Positions 19,535 to 29,588 of a stretch of DNA of 64,000 bases are shown piece by piece; the first letter of the stretch is position 1, and each line of letters opens with the position of its first letter. The notes beneath the pieces are model-generated. The model made no database searches. It was not told the origin of the DNA and worked only from the letters and a program-made list of their open reading frames with translations. The stretch lies in the NCBI RefSeq assembly GCF_003111625.1, contig NZ_MZGS01000020.1, positions 124,001-188,000 of the forward strand. The letters are read 5' to 3'. A program made the position numbers and the translations under genes. The DNA comes from Methanobrevibacter thaueri. Lineage in GTDB: Archaea; Methanobacteriota; Methanobacteria; Methanobacteriales; Methanobacteriaceae.

Positions 19535-20485
19535 CTATTTTAAAAATTGATTCAAGAAGGAAATTATGCTGTCTCCAATAACGACATAATCATCGTTGTT
19601 GTAGTAGTAATCCTCTTTTTCATCTTCCTTTGTTAAAATAATTGCATCCTTAACCAATTCTCTGAATGGCTGCATGTCATATTCTGAGTGGAAGTAATTC
19701 TTGTTTGTTCCAACGAATAGCGATTTGGCCTTAATATTGGACAATTGATTTGTGACATCGAATGCCATGTCGCAGTCATTCCTGAATTTGAGATCATAAA
19801 GGTCTGTGAAGAAGCATTCGTCGTTGAAATCATCGAAAACCGCCTGAATCTCATCATTTTCCATGTTGTTAAAGACTTTTTTGGATGCAGTATGTGCAAA
19901 CAATATGGAATTCACCGTAATTATGCTTTTTGTTTTGGAAACGCTATATCCGTCAGTATAATAATCCTCTGTTGCATCTATGATGTTTTCCAATACTTTT
20001 GCAACTATATATTTATATCCTGAAAGCTTAGCCGCTGAATTGACAATTAAAAGGAATTCCATCTCATCAGGATATTCACATGCCCATTTTAAAGCCTGAT
20101 ATCCTCCCACTCCTTCACCAACCAAACCTAAAACGTTTTTCATGTTGAATTTTTCGGCCAAAAACTGCCTTTTAAAGTTTACCAAATCAATGATTGAATA
20201 AGATGGAAAATCATAGTTCAATCCTGTGTTTGATGGCGAACATGAATCAGGAGTACCCAGCGCCCTAATATTGATAAAAAAGAATTCATCTGAAAAATCG
20301 CTGTTTTCAATGATATAATTATGAGCCTCCCTCAAATAGGAATATGTCGCATTATAAGTGGGAAAAAACACTATTGCATTTGTAATGGTCCCCTCATCAT
20401 CATATCTGGGAACGCCATATGTGATATATTGAACTTCAACATTTTCAAGGGTCCTTCCATATTCAAATTCAAAGGAATCCATCAC
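19535..20485 (-). CDS. degenerate MetX-like alpha/beta-hydrolase protein (no nucleophile)
   Basis: This 316-residue protein is clearly related to the gene at 20883-21896 and to the homoserine O-acetyltransferase (MetX) branch of alpha/beta hydrolases. Both share the start MDSFEFE, the LGTPDSCSPS/LGSPNSCSPS motif and the elbow region. Here the elbow reads GEGVGG instead of GNSMGG, so the nucleophilic Ser is replaced by Gly. The oxyanion HG of the partner is FP here, and the C-terminal catalytic His region is replaced by acidic residues and asparagines. It is likely a pseudoenzyme or a decaying duplicate. The GTG (20485) and following ATG are both possible starts. Confidence 0.8.
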   Translation of the reverse strand: MMDSFEFEYGRTLENVEVQYITYGVPRYDDEGTITNAIVFFPTYNATYSYLREAHNYIIENSDFSDEFFFINIRALGTPDSCSPSNTGLNYDFPSYSIIDLVNFKRQFLAEKFNMKNVLGLVGEGVGGYQALKWACEYPDEMEFLLIVNSAAKLSGYKYIVAKVLENIIDATEDYYTDGYSVSKTKSIITVNSILFAHTASKKVFNNMENDEIQAVFDDFNDECFFTDLYDLKFRNDCDMAFDVTNQLSNIKAKSLFVGTNKNYFHSEYDMQPFRELVKDAIILTKEDEKEDYYYNNDDYVVIGDSIISFLNQFLK

Positions 20486-20620
20486 ATAGATTCCACTTTC
20501 ACGTGTCCTCTGTAAAATAATATCACAACCTATATTATTAGATAGTCAATTATAACTATTTAAATCATTTTGTTAAAAAGAATGTCATTATTTATTAAAA
20601 AAATGGGAACCCATTCAGTT

Positions 20621-20893
20621 TCACATGTCCTCCAGGAAACTTGAAAGGAAAACGTTCATCTCTATCTCTTCACGCGCAATGAAATCATCCAGCCGGTATT
20701 GTGCCACATCACTGGCAAAGGGATAAAGCTCATCATCAAAATATGTCCTGATTATCAGTGCATCATCAGCAATGCAGGTCTTCTCATCAAGATTGTCGTT
20801 CAGGAAGTTCAATTGCTCACTGGACAGGCCGAAAACCGAATATTCAACAAAATTAACATCACCTGAAGCAAAATCCGTAATCTTAACAATCAT
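20621..20893 (-). CDS. small acidic hypothetical protein coupled to the MetX-like gene
   Basis: I do not recognise this acidic protein of 90 residues. It has no membrane segment, cysteine motif or signal peptide. The ATG at 20893 is chosen because GGAGG (20900-20904) lies seven bases upstream. The gene overlaps the end of the MetX-like gene by 11 bases, so the two are probably translated together. A role connected with that hydrolase is possible but only inferred from position. Confidence 0.7.
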   Translation of the reverse strand: MIVKITDFASGDVNFVEYSVFGLSSEQLNFLNDNLDEKTCIADDALIIRTYFDDELYPFASDVAQYRLDDFIAREEIEMNVFLSSFLEDM

Positions 20894-21896
20894 CAAATTC
20901 CTCCATGAATTCCCTCAACTCATCTGATATGGTTTCAAGTTCGTTGAAGCATAAATGGCCCAATTTGGAATCCATAACTATCAACTGAGAATCGTCAATC
21001 ATTTCAGCCATTGGAATGCCGTCAAGGTCTGTCGGGAAGTGCGGATCCTGCTTGCATGATATTATCAGTACCTTGGACTTGATTTTGTCCAAATCGCTTT
21101 CAACATCATAATACATGCAGGACTCATTGCAGTACTTCAAGTCATAGATGTCGACTTCAATCATTTCATTTCCAAAGTTTTCGAATTCATAAGCCAATTC
21201 ATCATTGGACATTTCCCTCAATGCTTCCTTTGAAAGTCCAAAATTAAATTCAGCAAGATTTGCAAGCCTTAAAGTTCTGATTAAAGAATAAGTCAATTCA
21301 CCCTTTGCATAGTCAGGGTCAGATGTAATGATTTCATCAACGAATTTTGAGAGAATGAAATCATGGCCTGCAACCTTATAGCTGCTAACTCCAGTGATTA
21401 TGAAATCTGAGTATTCTGGATAGTTTATTGCAGATGTCAGTGCGACAAAACCTCCCATTGAATTGCCGATCATGCCCAGGACATGATCGAGATTGAACTT
21501 TTCCTTCAGGAACTGCTTTTGAAAGTTGACGACGTCCAAGATTGTGTATTTGGGGAATTTGTTTTTCAAATCGGTTGTTGACGGAGAGCATGAATTCGGA
21601 GAGCCCAATGCAGTTAGGCTAATGAAGAAATACTTTCTTTCATCAAATGCATCGCCTTCACCCACCAATGGGGCCACCTTCTTCATTGAGGCATAGTTTC
21701 CAAGTGAACCGTGACAGTATATGATTGCATTCTTGATTTGGCCATCCTCATCATAGATTGGAGTGCCGAAAGTCATATATTCGACCTTAACTTCATTCAG
21801 AACTTCACCGTTTTCGAATTCGAATGAATCCATAACGTGATACTCGTTTTTGCTTTCAAAATATTCATCATCGTAAATGTAAATTCCCCCAGACAA
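20883..21896 (-). CDS. MetX-like alpha/beta-hydrolase/acyltransferase
   Basis: This 337-residue protein is an alpha/beta-hydrolase of the homoserine O-acetyltransferase (MetX) type. The nucleophile elbow GNSMGG (about residues 141-146, Ser143) is intact, CHGSLGNY supplies the oxyanion hole, LGSPNSCSPS is typical of the family, and a His in KLGHLCFNE near the C-terminus can serve as base. The start is a TTG; an internal ATG before MDSFEFE has no ribosome-binding site. Whether the acceptor is homoserine is uncertain, since no methionine genes are nearby. The related gene downstream has lost the active-site residues. Confidence 0.8.
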   Translation of the reverse strand: MSGGIYIYDDEYFESKNEYHVMDSFEFENGEVLNEVKVEYMTFGTPIYDEDGQIKNAIIYCHGSLGNYASMKKVAPLVGEGDAFDERKYFFISLTALGSPNSCSPSTTDLKNKFPKYTILDVVNFQKQFLKEKFNLDHVLGMIGNSMGGFVALTSAINYPEYSDFIITGVSSYKVAGHDFILSKFVDEIITSDPDYAKGELTYSLIRTLRLANLAEFNFGLSKEALREMSNDELAYEFENFGNEMIEVDIYDLKYCNESCMYYDVESDLDKIKSKVLIISCKQDPHFPTDLDGIPMAEMIDDSQLIVMDSKLGHLCFNELETISDELREFMEEFDDC

Positions 21897-21955
21897 TCCT
21901 TGTTTACCTTTTTAAAAAACAAATTATTTAAATTAAACTAAACAATGTAATTGTA

Positions 21956-22738
21956 ATGAAATATAAAATTCTAGAAAAACCAGGTTGCGAAGATGCTTAC
22001 GATTTGATTCAGGACGCATTGAGAAAGAAAGCAACAATCATAATTTTTGCATGCTGTAAAGTCAGCTATGAAGGCCGTGCATTAAGTGAACTAAACTGGG
22101 GAGAACGCATAATAATGATCAAGCCCGACGGAGCCTTTTTAATCCATCAGGAAAAAAAGGTCGAGCCGGTTAATTGGCAGCCTCCAAAATCAAGGACAAG
22201 GGCATACATAAAAAATGACAACCTGTTTTTGGAAAGCCACAGAAGGTCTCCTAAGGAATTGCTTACAGTTGAAGTCAAAAAGGTCCAATTCATCAGTTAC
22301 GCCAATATGGAGGACTATGAGGAGCTTGAGCAGGCAGGCTATGAAAAGGACATGAGCGACATGATTATGGAAAAGCCACACATGATTGAGGAAGGATTTA
22401 CCCCAACCACCCGTGAATACAGCGTCGAGCATGGATTCATTGACATATTGGGAAAGGACAGCGACAACAACCTAATGATTCTCGAACTTAAGGCTCGTAA
22501 AGCAGGCGTCACTGCCGTCAAGCAGCTTAGAAGATACATCCAGGATATGGAAAATACGGATAACGATTATTTAAGGGAAGTCAATGCCGAGAAAAAGAAA
22601 ATAAGGGGACTTCTCGTTGCACCATCCATCATGGATGACGCCTTGGAACTGATTGAAGAGGAAGGCATTGAATTCGTATCAGTTGAGCCTCCTCGTGAGC
22701 TAAAAAGAGATAAGAAAGTTACATTAGATTTCTTCTAA
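21956..22738 (+). CDS. nucS: NucS/EndoMS mismatch-specific endonuclease
   Basis: NucS (EndoMS) cuts both strands at mismatched bases and replaces MutS/MutL repair in many archaea. The 260-residue protein has an N-terminal DNA-binding beta domain (about 1-115) and a RecB-like nuclease domain with the catalytic signature EHGFIDILG (about 161-169), LELKARKAG (about 178-186) and VKQLRRY. Length and motifs match the archaeal enzyme. It is monocistronic and overlaps the end of the facing gene by four bases. Confidence 0.93.
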   Translation: MKYKILEKPGCEDAYDLIQDALRKKATIIIFACCKVSYEGRALSELNWGERIIMIKPDGAFLIHQEKKVEPVNWQPPKSRTRAYIKNDNLFLESHRRSPKELLTVEVKKVQFISYANMEDYEELEQAGYEKDMSDMIMEKPHMIEEGFTPTTREYSVEHGFIDILGKDSDNNLMILELKARKAGVTAVKQLRRYIQDMENTDNDYLREVNAEKKKIRGLLVAPSIMDDALELIEEEGIEFVSVEPPRELKRDKKVTLDFF

Positions 22739-23214
22739 TCTAATGCATCCTCTATTTTTTTCAATTCGTTGTCGAAGAATTTCTTTGTATAGTCATTTGC
22801 CGGAATTGAAACGGTTACATGACAGTCCTTTTCGAGTTTATAGATAAGATAATCCTCACCATCCAATGAAAGTGAATCATCATCACTCAACAGTTCCAAT
22901 TTAGACAATTCTTCAAGGATATTGTTGTATTCTGTCTCTTCAAGGTCAATCACCTCATCAAGATCCATGTCCTGAAGTTTGGAATTCAATTGCATTGCAA
23001 TTGCCACAAATCCGTTGACAGTCTTATCTGAAATGTTGAACTTGGTGTTTCTGATTTCCTCCATGGAGAATTTAACATGCTGTACAGTGTTTTCAGTGAC
23101 CGGAATCTCATTGGACAATCCGATTTGGTTTATTTCATAATGATTTTCCCATTCACCAATCTTGTAAACTGCATAATTTATATCATCGAGACTAATAATT
23201 TTTTCATCTGCCAT
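22735..23214 (-). CDS. acidic hypothetical protein
   Basis: I do not recognise this acidic 159-residue protein. It is soluble with no cysteine motif or membrane segment. The C-terminal ~40 residues, starting at YLIYKLEKDCHVTVSIPAND, look like a beta hairpin followed by a helix. It converges with nucS with a four-base overlap and is transcribed alone, with a TGTGAT ribosome-binding site. The ORF is real by codon use and length, but no function can be given. Confidence 0.7.
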   Translation of the reverse strand: MADEKIISLDDINYAVYKIGEWENHYEINQIGLSNEIPVTENTVQHVKFSMEEIRNTKFNISDKTVNGFVAIAMQLNSKLQDMDLDEVIDLEETEYNNILEELSKLELLSDDDSLSLDGEDYLIYKLEKDCHVTVSIPANDYTKKFFDNELKKIEDALD

Positions 23215-23283
23215 ACTATCACACTTATTAAATATATTTTTATATTATAATTAATAAATGTAAATTTTAACGGAGGTTAAAGT

Positions 23284-23991
23284 GTGAAAAAATGTCCTGA
23301 ATGTGGAAATCCTAGTTATGATGGTGCTCCTGTTTGTGGAAATTGCGGTTATAAATTTCCAAAGGCAAAGGTTGTAGCGCCTAAAAGCGAGGATATATTC
23401 CAAAAAGAACCAAAAGAGAAAAAAGATTCTAATAATGAGGACACAGTTAGTATAATCAAAAGTAAAAAACTTATTATTGGAGCAATATTACTTATAACCA
23501 TAATTGCCATTTGCGGAATCGTCCTTATGGGAAATAGCAATTCCGGCAGCAATTCCAGTTCACCATTACAGTCAATAGATAACGTGAAAGAATATTCTGC
23601 GGGAGATTTTGCATTTAAATATCCTAGCGATTGGCAAGACCTTAATGAAACCGATTTAGAGCATCCTGGAGCAAAATTCATCCAGAAAGACAATATCACC
23701 ATCGAGTATTATAATGTTACAAGCAGTGCAGATTCCATTAAAGAAATAACCCAAGGAATCATTACATCTGCACAAGGAAAAGGTGCTTTCGTAGAGCTTG
23801 TTGAAACTATAACTTTAGATGGTAGAAACGCATCAAATATCGTTCTAGAGGATGCTGACGGAGATTACACCCGTTACGTTTCAATGTTTAGTGAAGGAAT
23901 GACTTACGTCTTTAAAGTTAACGGAGATTCAATGAATTCCGTTACTTCCGAAGAGATCAATTCCGTAATTAATTCTGCAGATATTGCTTAA
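23284..23991 (+). CDS. zinc-ribbon, single-TM protein with PsbP-like extracellular domain
   Basis: The N-terminus is a zinc ribbon (CPECGNPSYDGAPVCGNCGY, residues 4-23), followed by a charged linker, one transmembrane helix (about 60-82) and an outer Ser/Asn-rich linker. The C-terminal ~140 residues look like a PsbP/LpqN-like domain (YSAGDFAFKYPSDWQDL opening). Proteins of this build are common in Methanobacteriales and are probably anchored with the C-terminal domain outside; the function is unknown. The start is a GTG with GGAGG five bases upstream. A strong hairpin terminator overlaps the stop codon. Confidence 0.8.
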   Translation: MKKCPECGNPSYDGAPVCGNCGYKFPKAKVVAPKSEDIFQKEPKEKKDSNNEDTVSIIKSKKLIIGAILLITIIAICGIVLMGNSNSGSNSSSPLQSIDNVKEYSAGDFAFKYPSDWQDLNETDLEHPGAKFIQKDNITIEYYNVTSSADSIKEITQGIITSAQGKGAFVELVETITLDGRNASNIVLEDADGDYTRYVSMFSEGMTYVFKVNGDSMNSVTSEEINSVINSADIA

Positions 23992-24012
23992 GTATGATTA
24001 AACATCATACTT
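23990..24012 (+). terminator. hairpin and T-tract after the zinc-ribbon protein gene
   Basis: AAGTATGAT (23990-23998) pairs perfectly with ATCATACTT (24004-24012) around a five-base loop and is followed by TTTTT. It overlaps the stop codon of the gene. Confidence 0.7.
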
Positions 24013-24037
24013 TTTTTCTATTTTTTTAAGTGTTATT

Positions 24038-24865
24038 ATGACAAAAATCAAACTCGCACTCTGTCAAATGAATGTCATTGACGATAAAGAGGCCAATCTA
24101 AAGAAAGCCACTTCAATGATAACTGATAGTGCAAACAAGAATGCTGATTTTATAGTTTTGCCTGAAATGTTCAACTGTCCCTATTCAAATGACAAGTTCA
24201 TAGAATACGGAGAAAATGAAGATGAAAGCATCACGTTAAAGGCCATTTCCGAATTGGCTAGTGAAAATAATGTCTATATACTGGCCGGATCAATTCCGGA
24301 ATATGAAAACGACAACCTGTACAACACAAGCTACCTCTTTGACAGAACAGGCTCAGTCATAGCAAAGCACAGAAAAATGCATCTTTTTGACATTGACGTC
24401 AAGGATAAAATCAGTTTCAAGGAATCCGATGTTTTAACTGCCGGCGACAATGTCACCGTGGCCGAAACGGAATTCGGCAAGGTTGGAATCGGAATATGTT
24501 ATGATGTGCGCTTTCCGGAGCTTGCTCGTTTGATGGTTGAGGATGGTGCCTTGATATTGTTCTATCCCGGCGCATTCAACATGACGACCGGTCCTGCGCA
24601 TTGGGAATTGTTGTTCCGCTCAAGATCCCTTGATAATCAGGCTTTTTGTATTGGCGTTGCTCCTGCATTGAACATGGATGCAAGCTACCACAGCTATGGT
24701 CATTCAATAGTTACCAACCCATGGGGAGAGGTTATCAGCCAAGCGGATGAAAAAGAGGATATTATTTTCTGTGAAATTGACTTGAGTGAAATAAAAAAAG
24801 TAAGGGAAGAGCTTCCCCTTTTAAAAAATAAAAGGAAAGATCTCTACGAAGTCAGATTACTGTAG
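24038..24865 (+). CDS. carbon-nitrogen hydrolase (omega-amidase-like)
   Basis: This is a cytosolic nitrilase-superfamily amidase of 275 residues. The Glu-Lys-Cys triad is visible: Glu in LPEMFNCPY (about residue 43), Lys in KHRKMHLFD (about 112) and Cys in GIGICYDVRFPELAR (about 151). The PEMFNCPY segment is close to the PECFNSPY motif of omega-amidase (NIT2), so hydrolysis of alpha-ketoglutaramate or a similar omega-amide is the best guess. It overlaps the facing HEAT-repeat gene by nine bases. Confidence 0.88.
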   Translation: MTKIKLALCQMNVIDDKEANLKKATSMITDSANKNADFIVLPEMFNCPYSNDKFIEYGENEDESITLKAISELASENNVYILAGSIPEYENDNLYNTSYLFDRTGSVIAKHRKMHLFDIDVKDKISFKESDVLTAGDNVTVAETEFGKVGIGICYDVRFPELARLMVEDGALILFYPGAFNMTTGPAHWELLFRSRSLDNQAFCIGVAPALNMDASYHSYGHSIVTNPWGEVISQADEKEDIIFCEIDLSEIKKVREELPLLKNKRKDLYEVRLL

Positions 24866-25705
24866 TTTGTCAAGTCTTTTTTGGAAGTATGACAATTTCT
24901 TGTCATTATCTGCAAACACTTCACAGGCGGTTTTCAAGACCCTGACCTCACTGTCATAGTCATTTGCCTTCCTGTATAGAATGCATAATCTTTTATAAGG
25001 TGCGTCTTTTGCCTGTCTTGATTCGACATAGCTTTCATATCCCTTGATGGCCTTTTGGACATTGGTCTTTTCCATTTCCTTAAGTGTGCTCATCGGAATT
25101 AATGACACCACCTCTTCACCGGACGCCTTAGCCTTTTGTCTTTTTTGAGCCTTTTTGATTGCCTTGTTGCATGACTTTTTAAAGTCCTTATCACTTTCGG
25201 CCTTACGTGCATCCTTGATTAGTTTGATTGAATCATCTGTTGCAATGTCTCCAAGTGCCTGGATTGCTGCGAGTCTTACACCCCAATCCTCATCTTCAAG
25301 GCATTTTGCTATTGCGTCAAGTTCCTCTTCCGCCTGAAGTTCACCGAGGGAACGCACTGCAACTTTTCTAACGCCAAAATCCTCGTCATTTGTCGCTTCC
25401 ACAAAGTATGGGATGACCTTTTTGTCTCCGGTTTCCTTAAGTGCGAATGCGAGGAAACGTTTATCCTTTCCTTCTGCGTTTTCAAACTCTTCAATTAATT
25501 TGTCAACGGCCACATCACCCATGTTTCCTAAAATTTCAGCAGCCTTAAATCTGACTTGGGCGCTTTCATCTGTGGTGGCCTTAATCAATGGTTCAATAGC
25601 TTCCTCATCGGTTATTCCAACCAATGACTCTATTGCTTCTTTTCTCACTTTAACATCATCATCTGATAGATTGTTAATGGCTTCTTCAAAACTTAAATCT
25701 GACAT
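24857..25705 (-). CDS. HEAT-repeat protein
   Basis: The N-terminal ~185 residues consist of about six HEAT (PBS-lyase-type) repeats, recognisable from recurrent units such as EAIEPLIKATTDESAQVRFKA and VRLAAIQALGDIATDDSI. A basic linker rich in Lys/Ala (about 190-205) leads to a helical C-terminal region of about 75 residues that may be TPR-like. Such proteins are scaffolds for protein interactions; the partner is not evident. It is transcribed alone and meets the amidase gene tail to tail. Confidence 0.85.
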   Translation of the reverse strand: MSDLSFEEAINNLSDDDVKVRKEAIESLVGITDEEAIEPLIKATTDESAQVRFKAAEILGNMGDVAVDKLIEEFENAEGKDKRFLAFALKETGDKKVIPYFVEATNDEDFGVRKVAVRSLGELQAEEELDAIAKCLEDEDWGVRLAAIQALGDIATDDSIKLIKDARKAESDKDFKKSCNKAIKKAQKRQKAKASGEEVVSLIPMSTLKEMEKTNVQKAIKGYESYVESRQAKDAPYKRLCILYRKANDYDSEVRVLKTACEVFADNDKKLSYFQKRLDKLQ

Positions 25706-25849
25706 GATAATAGGTTAGGTTTTAGGAATATATAAGTTTTTGAGCCACACGTTAAACATTCATTTAAAATTAGAATTGCTTTCTTGAAAGGTTTAAGATA
25801 ATGTGAAAGGCGATGAGGCAAATTGATTGAATTTAAAAAAAGTAAAAAA

Positions 25850-25872
25850 AATAAGAGAATAATTCTCTTATT
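25850..25872 (-). terminator. perfect hairpin after the SDR gene
   Basis: AATAAGAGAA (25850-25859) pairs with TTCTCTTATT (25863-25872), overlapping the SDR stop codon. Read on the minus strand the stem is followed by a T-rich run. Confidence 0.7.
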
Positions 25873-26642
25873 TAGATAGCAGTCCATCCACCGTCAATAC
25901 AGATTAATTGACCGGTACAGAAACTGGATGCGTCAGATGCAAGGTAAATTGCTATACCGTCTAATTCACCAGGTTTACCTAAACGTCCAGCTGGACAGTA
26001 AGCTGCAATGAGGTCCATGAATCCAGGTAATTCAATGGAGTCAACAGTTAATTCGGTTTCGAATACTGCAGGACCAATAGCGTTTACGGTAATGTTGTAT
26101 TTAGCCCATTCTACAGCTAAGTTTTTGGTTAAGTTCATTACTCCACCTTTAGCTGAGGAGTATGCACTAATTCCTCCACCAGGGAAGATTACTCTGGAGT
26201 GGATTGAACCAATGTTGATGATTTTACCGTATTCTTGTTCGATCATGATTTCTCCAACAGCTTTACACATGTAGTAGACACCACTTAAGTCAATGTGGAT
26301 GTGTCTTTCCCATTCTTCGTTGGATTGGTCAGTGACCATTTTGTTGTTACCCATACCTGCTGCGTTAACGAGGATGTCGATTCTTCCGTAAGCATCCATT
26401 GTTTTTGCAACAGCAGCGGTGATACTGTCATAATCTCCGACGTCACATACAGCGTACATTACTTCGGTTCCGTATTCTTTTTCGATTTCAGCAACGTTTT
26501 CTAATAATCTTTCTTCTCTTCTAGCGAATAATGCTAATTTTGCACCTTGGCTTGCGTATGCTTGTGCAATTTGCCAACCAAGTCCTGAGGAAGCACCAGT
26601 AATAACTGCTACTTTGTCTTTAATATCGAAATAATTTTTCAT
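25872..26642 (-). CDS. short-chain dehydrogenase/reductase (SDR)
   Basis: This is a classical NAD(P)-dependent SDR of 256 residues. The cofactor motif TGASSGLGWQIA is at about residues 16-27, NAAGMGN near 91, the catalytic Ser in NIGSIHSRV near 145, and the YxxxK motif YSSAK near 160. It resembles gluconate 5-dehydrogenase and 3-oxoacyl-ACP reductase-like members, but substrate choice cannot be read from sequence. Codons are biased and the ribosome-binding site AAGGTGG is strong, which suggests high expression. A short hairpin sits directly in front of that site. Confidence 0.92.
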   Translation of the reverse strand: MKNYFDIKDKVAVITGASSGLGWQIAQAYASQGAKLALFARREERLLENVAEIEKEYGTEVMYAVCDVGDYDSITAAVAKTMDAYGRIDILVNAAGMGNNKMVTDQSNEEWERHIHIDLSGVYYMCKAVGEIMIEQEYGKIINIGSIHSRVIFPGGGISAYSSAKGGVMNLTKNLAVEWAKYNITVNAIGPAVFETELTVDSIELPGFMDLIAAYCPAGRLGKPGELDGIAIYLASDASSFCTGQLICIDGGWTAI

Positions 26643-26656
26643 TTTTTATACCACCT

Positions 26657-26671
26657 TAGGCAAAAAGCCTA
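26657..26671 (-). promoter_or_regulatory. leader hairpin next to the SDR ribosome-binding site
   Basis: TAGGC (26657-26661) and GCCTA (26667-26671) form a stem with an A5/T5 loop in the SDR leader. On the minus strand it ends right at AAGGTGG, the ribosome-binding site. It may modulate translation or be fortuitous. Confidence 0.3.
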
Positions 26672-26917
26672 TGTATAATAATATAGACATTAAACTATTT
26701 AATAATTATTATTTAGAAATATTAAGCATATGTAAAAAAATATTTAAATTTTATTTAAAAAATATGGAAAATATTCAACAAACTACTAAAAAATAAATGT
26801 AAAATCTTTTAGGCAAACTAAAATTTTCATTGAAAATTACTACACTGAACATAAAATTTAATTAAAATTAAACCTTAACATAAATATTGACAAGAAAAAT
26901 TATATAGTGGTATAAAA

Positions 26918-29515
26918 ATGATTGAAGAGCAAGATAAGACATATTCGAAAAAAGAAATCTTTAAGATTCTCCATCCATGGGTCAGACAGTGGTTTGATTC
27001 ACAGTTTGAGGACTTCACACCAGCTCAGAAAAAGTCAATCATGGACATCCACAGGAACAACAACATCCTGATTTCATCACCGACAGGATCCGGAAAAACA
27101 CTAACAGCATTTTTATCAGTAATCAGTGAACTGACAACCCTTGCAGAGGCGGACAAGCTAGAGGACAAGGTTTACTGCATTTACATTTCACCCCTTAAAG
27201 CTCTCGACAACGATATTGAAAAGAATCTGGATGAACCATTGGACGGAATTGAAAAGATAGCTGGCAAAAGCCTTGGAATAAGAAAGGCCGTCAGAACGGG
27301 AGACACCACACAATACCAAAGGCAGAAGATGCTCAAAAAGCCTCCGCATATCCTAATCACAACTCCCGAAACATTATCGATATTGTTGGTGGCGCCGAAG
27401 TTCAGGGAAAAATTGAGCCACGTCAAGTATGTGATCATTGACGAGATCCACTCGCTGGCCGAAAACAAAAGGGGAGTTCACCTAAGCCTATCTCTAGAGA
27501 GGCTCCAACACCTGATTGGACAATACACAAGAATAGGGCTCTCCGCAACTGTCAGCCCAATCGACGAGGTGGCAAGATTCCTTGTGGGATACGAGTATGG
27601 GGTTGAGCGCAACTGCAAGGTAGTCAACATCAACTACCTCAAGGAACTGGACATGGAAGTTATGTGTCCGGTAAGCGACATCGTGCTTGCGGACGAGGAG
27701 GACACACGCCTTGGAATGTATGACCTGCTGGATGACCTGATACAGGAAAACAAGACAACGCTGATATTTACAAACACCCGTAGCGGAACAGAACGCTTCG
27801 TATACAATCTAAAGAAAATGTATCCGATGAACTATAACGATTCGAACATTATGGCACACCATTCCTCACTATCAAAGGAAGTCCGTCTGGAAACCGAAAA
27901 CAAGCTTAAGGAAGGGAAGCTCAAGGCAGTGGTTTCATCAACATCCCTGGAACTTGGAATCGATATCGGATACATTGACCTTGTGGTGCTAATCAATTCG
28001 CCGAAATCCGTTGCAAGAGCCCTGCAGAGAATCGGCCGAAGCGGACACAGGCTACATGAAAAGTCAAAGGGAAGAATCATAGTCACCGACCGTGACGATC
28101 TGGTGGAATGTTCAGTGCTGCTTAAAAATGCCAAGGAAGGCAAGATTGACAGAATCAGCATCCCTAGAAACTGCCTTGATGTTCTGGCGCAGCACATTTA
28201 TGGAATGAGCATTGAAAATCCATGGGACCTCGATTACGCCTATGACGTCATACGCAAAAGCTACTGCTATAAGGACCTCTCAAGAGACGATTACGAGGAT
28301 GTCCTAAGCTATATGGCTGGAGAATATCCTGAACTTGAGGAGCGTTACGTCTATGCCAAAATCTGGATTGACTATAAGGAGAATACCTTTGGAAAACGTG
28401 GAAAGCTCGCCAGAATGCTATATTCCACAAACATAGGGACAATACCTGACTCATCAGGAGTTCTTGTCAAGTATGATGGGGAAACAGTCGGTAAAATCGA
28501 AGCTGCATTCATGGAACGGCTGAAAAAGGGAGACACATTCGTTTTGGGCGGAAGAACATACAGATTCAATTACGCCAAGGGAATGACAATCAACGTGACC
28601 CCCGCCAGCGGCCCTCCGACAATACCTTCATGGTTTTCACAACAGCTGCCGTTATCCTTTGACCTTGCAATGGAAATCCAGCGCTTCAGGTCATATATGG
28701 AATCAAAATTCGAATACAGGAGAAGCAAAGAGGAGATAATGGAATTCATCTACGATTACCTGTATGTCGATGACTTTGCGGCAAACTCCATTTACGAGTA
28801 CTTCGTTGAGCAATACAAATATGCAAAAATCCCATCAAACCGCTGCCTATTAATCGAATACTACAGAGGATTTGGAGACAGGCGTTTTGTAATATTCCAT
28901 TCACTCTTCGGCAGGAAGGTTAACGATGCGCTCTCAAGAGCCGTTGCCTATGTGGTGGCGCAAAGATACAACATGAACATCACAATCTCAATTTCGGACA
29001 ACGGATTTTACTTGAGCTCAGACAGCACCATTGGAGGTTTGGAATCATTTAAAGAGCTGACTCCGGAGAATTTTGAGATGATACTGACCAACTCATTGAA
29101 CAAAACCGAAACGTTGGCCTCAAGGTTCCGCCATTGTGCAGGAAGATCCCTTATGACCCTTAGAAGATATAAGGGAGAATCCAAATCGGCCGGGCGCCAG
29201 CAGGTCAGGGGAAAGATCCTGCTTAAGTTCGTGCAGGAGATGGATGAGAATTTCCCAATTTTAAAGGAATCAAGAAGGGAAGCCCTTGAGGATTACATGG
29301 ACATCAAGAATGCGCTGAAAGTCATAGAGATGGTCAATAGCGGAGAGATGGAAATCAAAACCATCAATACAGTCATTCCAAGTCCCTTTGCATTTAATCT
29401 GGTTTCACAAGGTTATCTAGACGTTTTAAATCAAAACGATAAGGGAGAATTTACGAAAAGAATGCATCAGGCAATTCTTGATCAGATAAAAGACAAATTG
29501 AAAGACATTTATTAG
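26918..29515 (+). CDS. lhr: Lhr-type ATP-dependent helicase
   Basis: This is a superfamily 2 helicase of the Lhr (large helicase-related) type, which unwinds DNA in replication-coupled repair. The 865-residue protein has Walker [11 protein letters not shown] (about residue 51), DEIH box [10 protein letters not shown] (about 175), the LSATVSP motif, and motif [11 protein letters not shown] (about 372). A winged-helix and the Lhr-specific C-terminal region (about 430-860) follow. The length fits archaeal Lhr proteins, and there is no intein or frameshift. It stands alone behind a 275-base upstream region with nothing recognisable beyond AT-rich promoter sequence. Confidence 0.92.
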   Translation: MIEEQDKTYSKKEIFKILHPWVRQWFDSQFEDFTPAQKKSIMDIHRNNNILISSPTGSGKTLTAFLSVISELTTLAEADKLEDKVYCIYISPLKALDNDIEKNLDEPLDGIEKIAGKSLGIRKAVRTGDTTQYQRQKMLKKPPHILITTPETLSILLVAPKFREKLSHVKYVIIDEIHSLAENKRGVHLSLSLERLQHLIGQYTRIGLSATVSPIDEVARFLVGYEYGVERNCKVVNINYLKELDMEVMCPVSDIVLADEEDTRLGMYDLLDDLIQENKTTLIFTNTRSGTERFVYNLKKMYPMNYNDSNIMAHHSSLSKEVRLETENKLKEGKLKAVVSSTSLELGIDIGYIDLVVLINSPKSVARALQRIGRSGHRLHEKSKGRIIVTDRDDLVECSVLLKNAKEGKIDRISIPRNCLDVLAQHIYGMSIENPWDLDYAYDVIRKSYCYKDLSRDDYEDVLSYMAGEYPELEERYVYAKIWIDYKENTFGKRGKLARMLYSTNIGTIPDSSGVLVKYDGETVGKIEAAFMERLKKGDTFVLGGRTYRFNYAKGMTINVTPASGPPTIPSWFSQQLPLSFDLAMEIQRFRSYMESKFEYRRSKEEIMEFIYDYLYVDDFAANSIYEYFVEQYKYAKIPSNRCLLIEYYRGFGDRRFVIFHSLFGRKVNDALSRAVAYVVAQRYNMNITISISDNGFYLSSDSTIGGLESFKELTPENFEMILTNSLNKTETLASRFRHCAGRSLMTLRRYKGESKSAGRQQVRGKILLKFVQEMDENFPILKESRREALEDYMDIKNALKVIEMVNSGEMEIKTINTVIPSPFAFNLVSQGYLDVLNQNDKGEFTKRMHQAILDQIKDKLKDIY

Positions 29516-29588
29516 ATATTCATCATACCAGAAAAAATAAATATTTTTATAAATGATATTAGATAATTTATATTAAAAGGTGATAATT

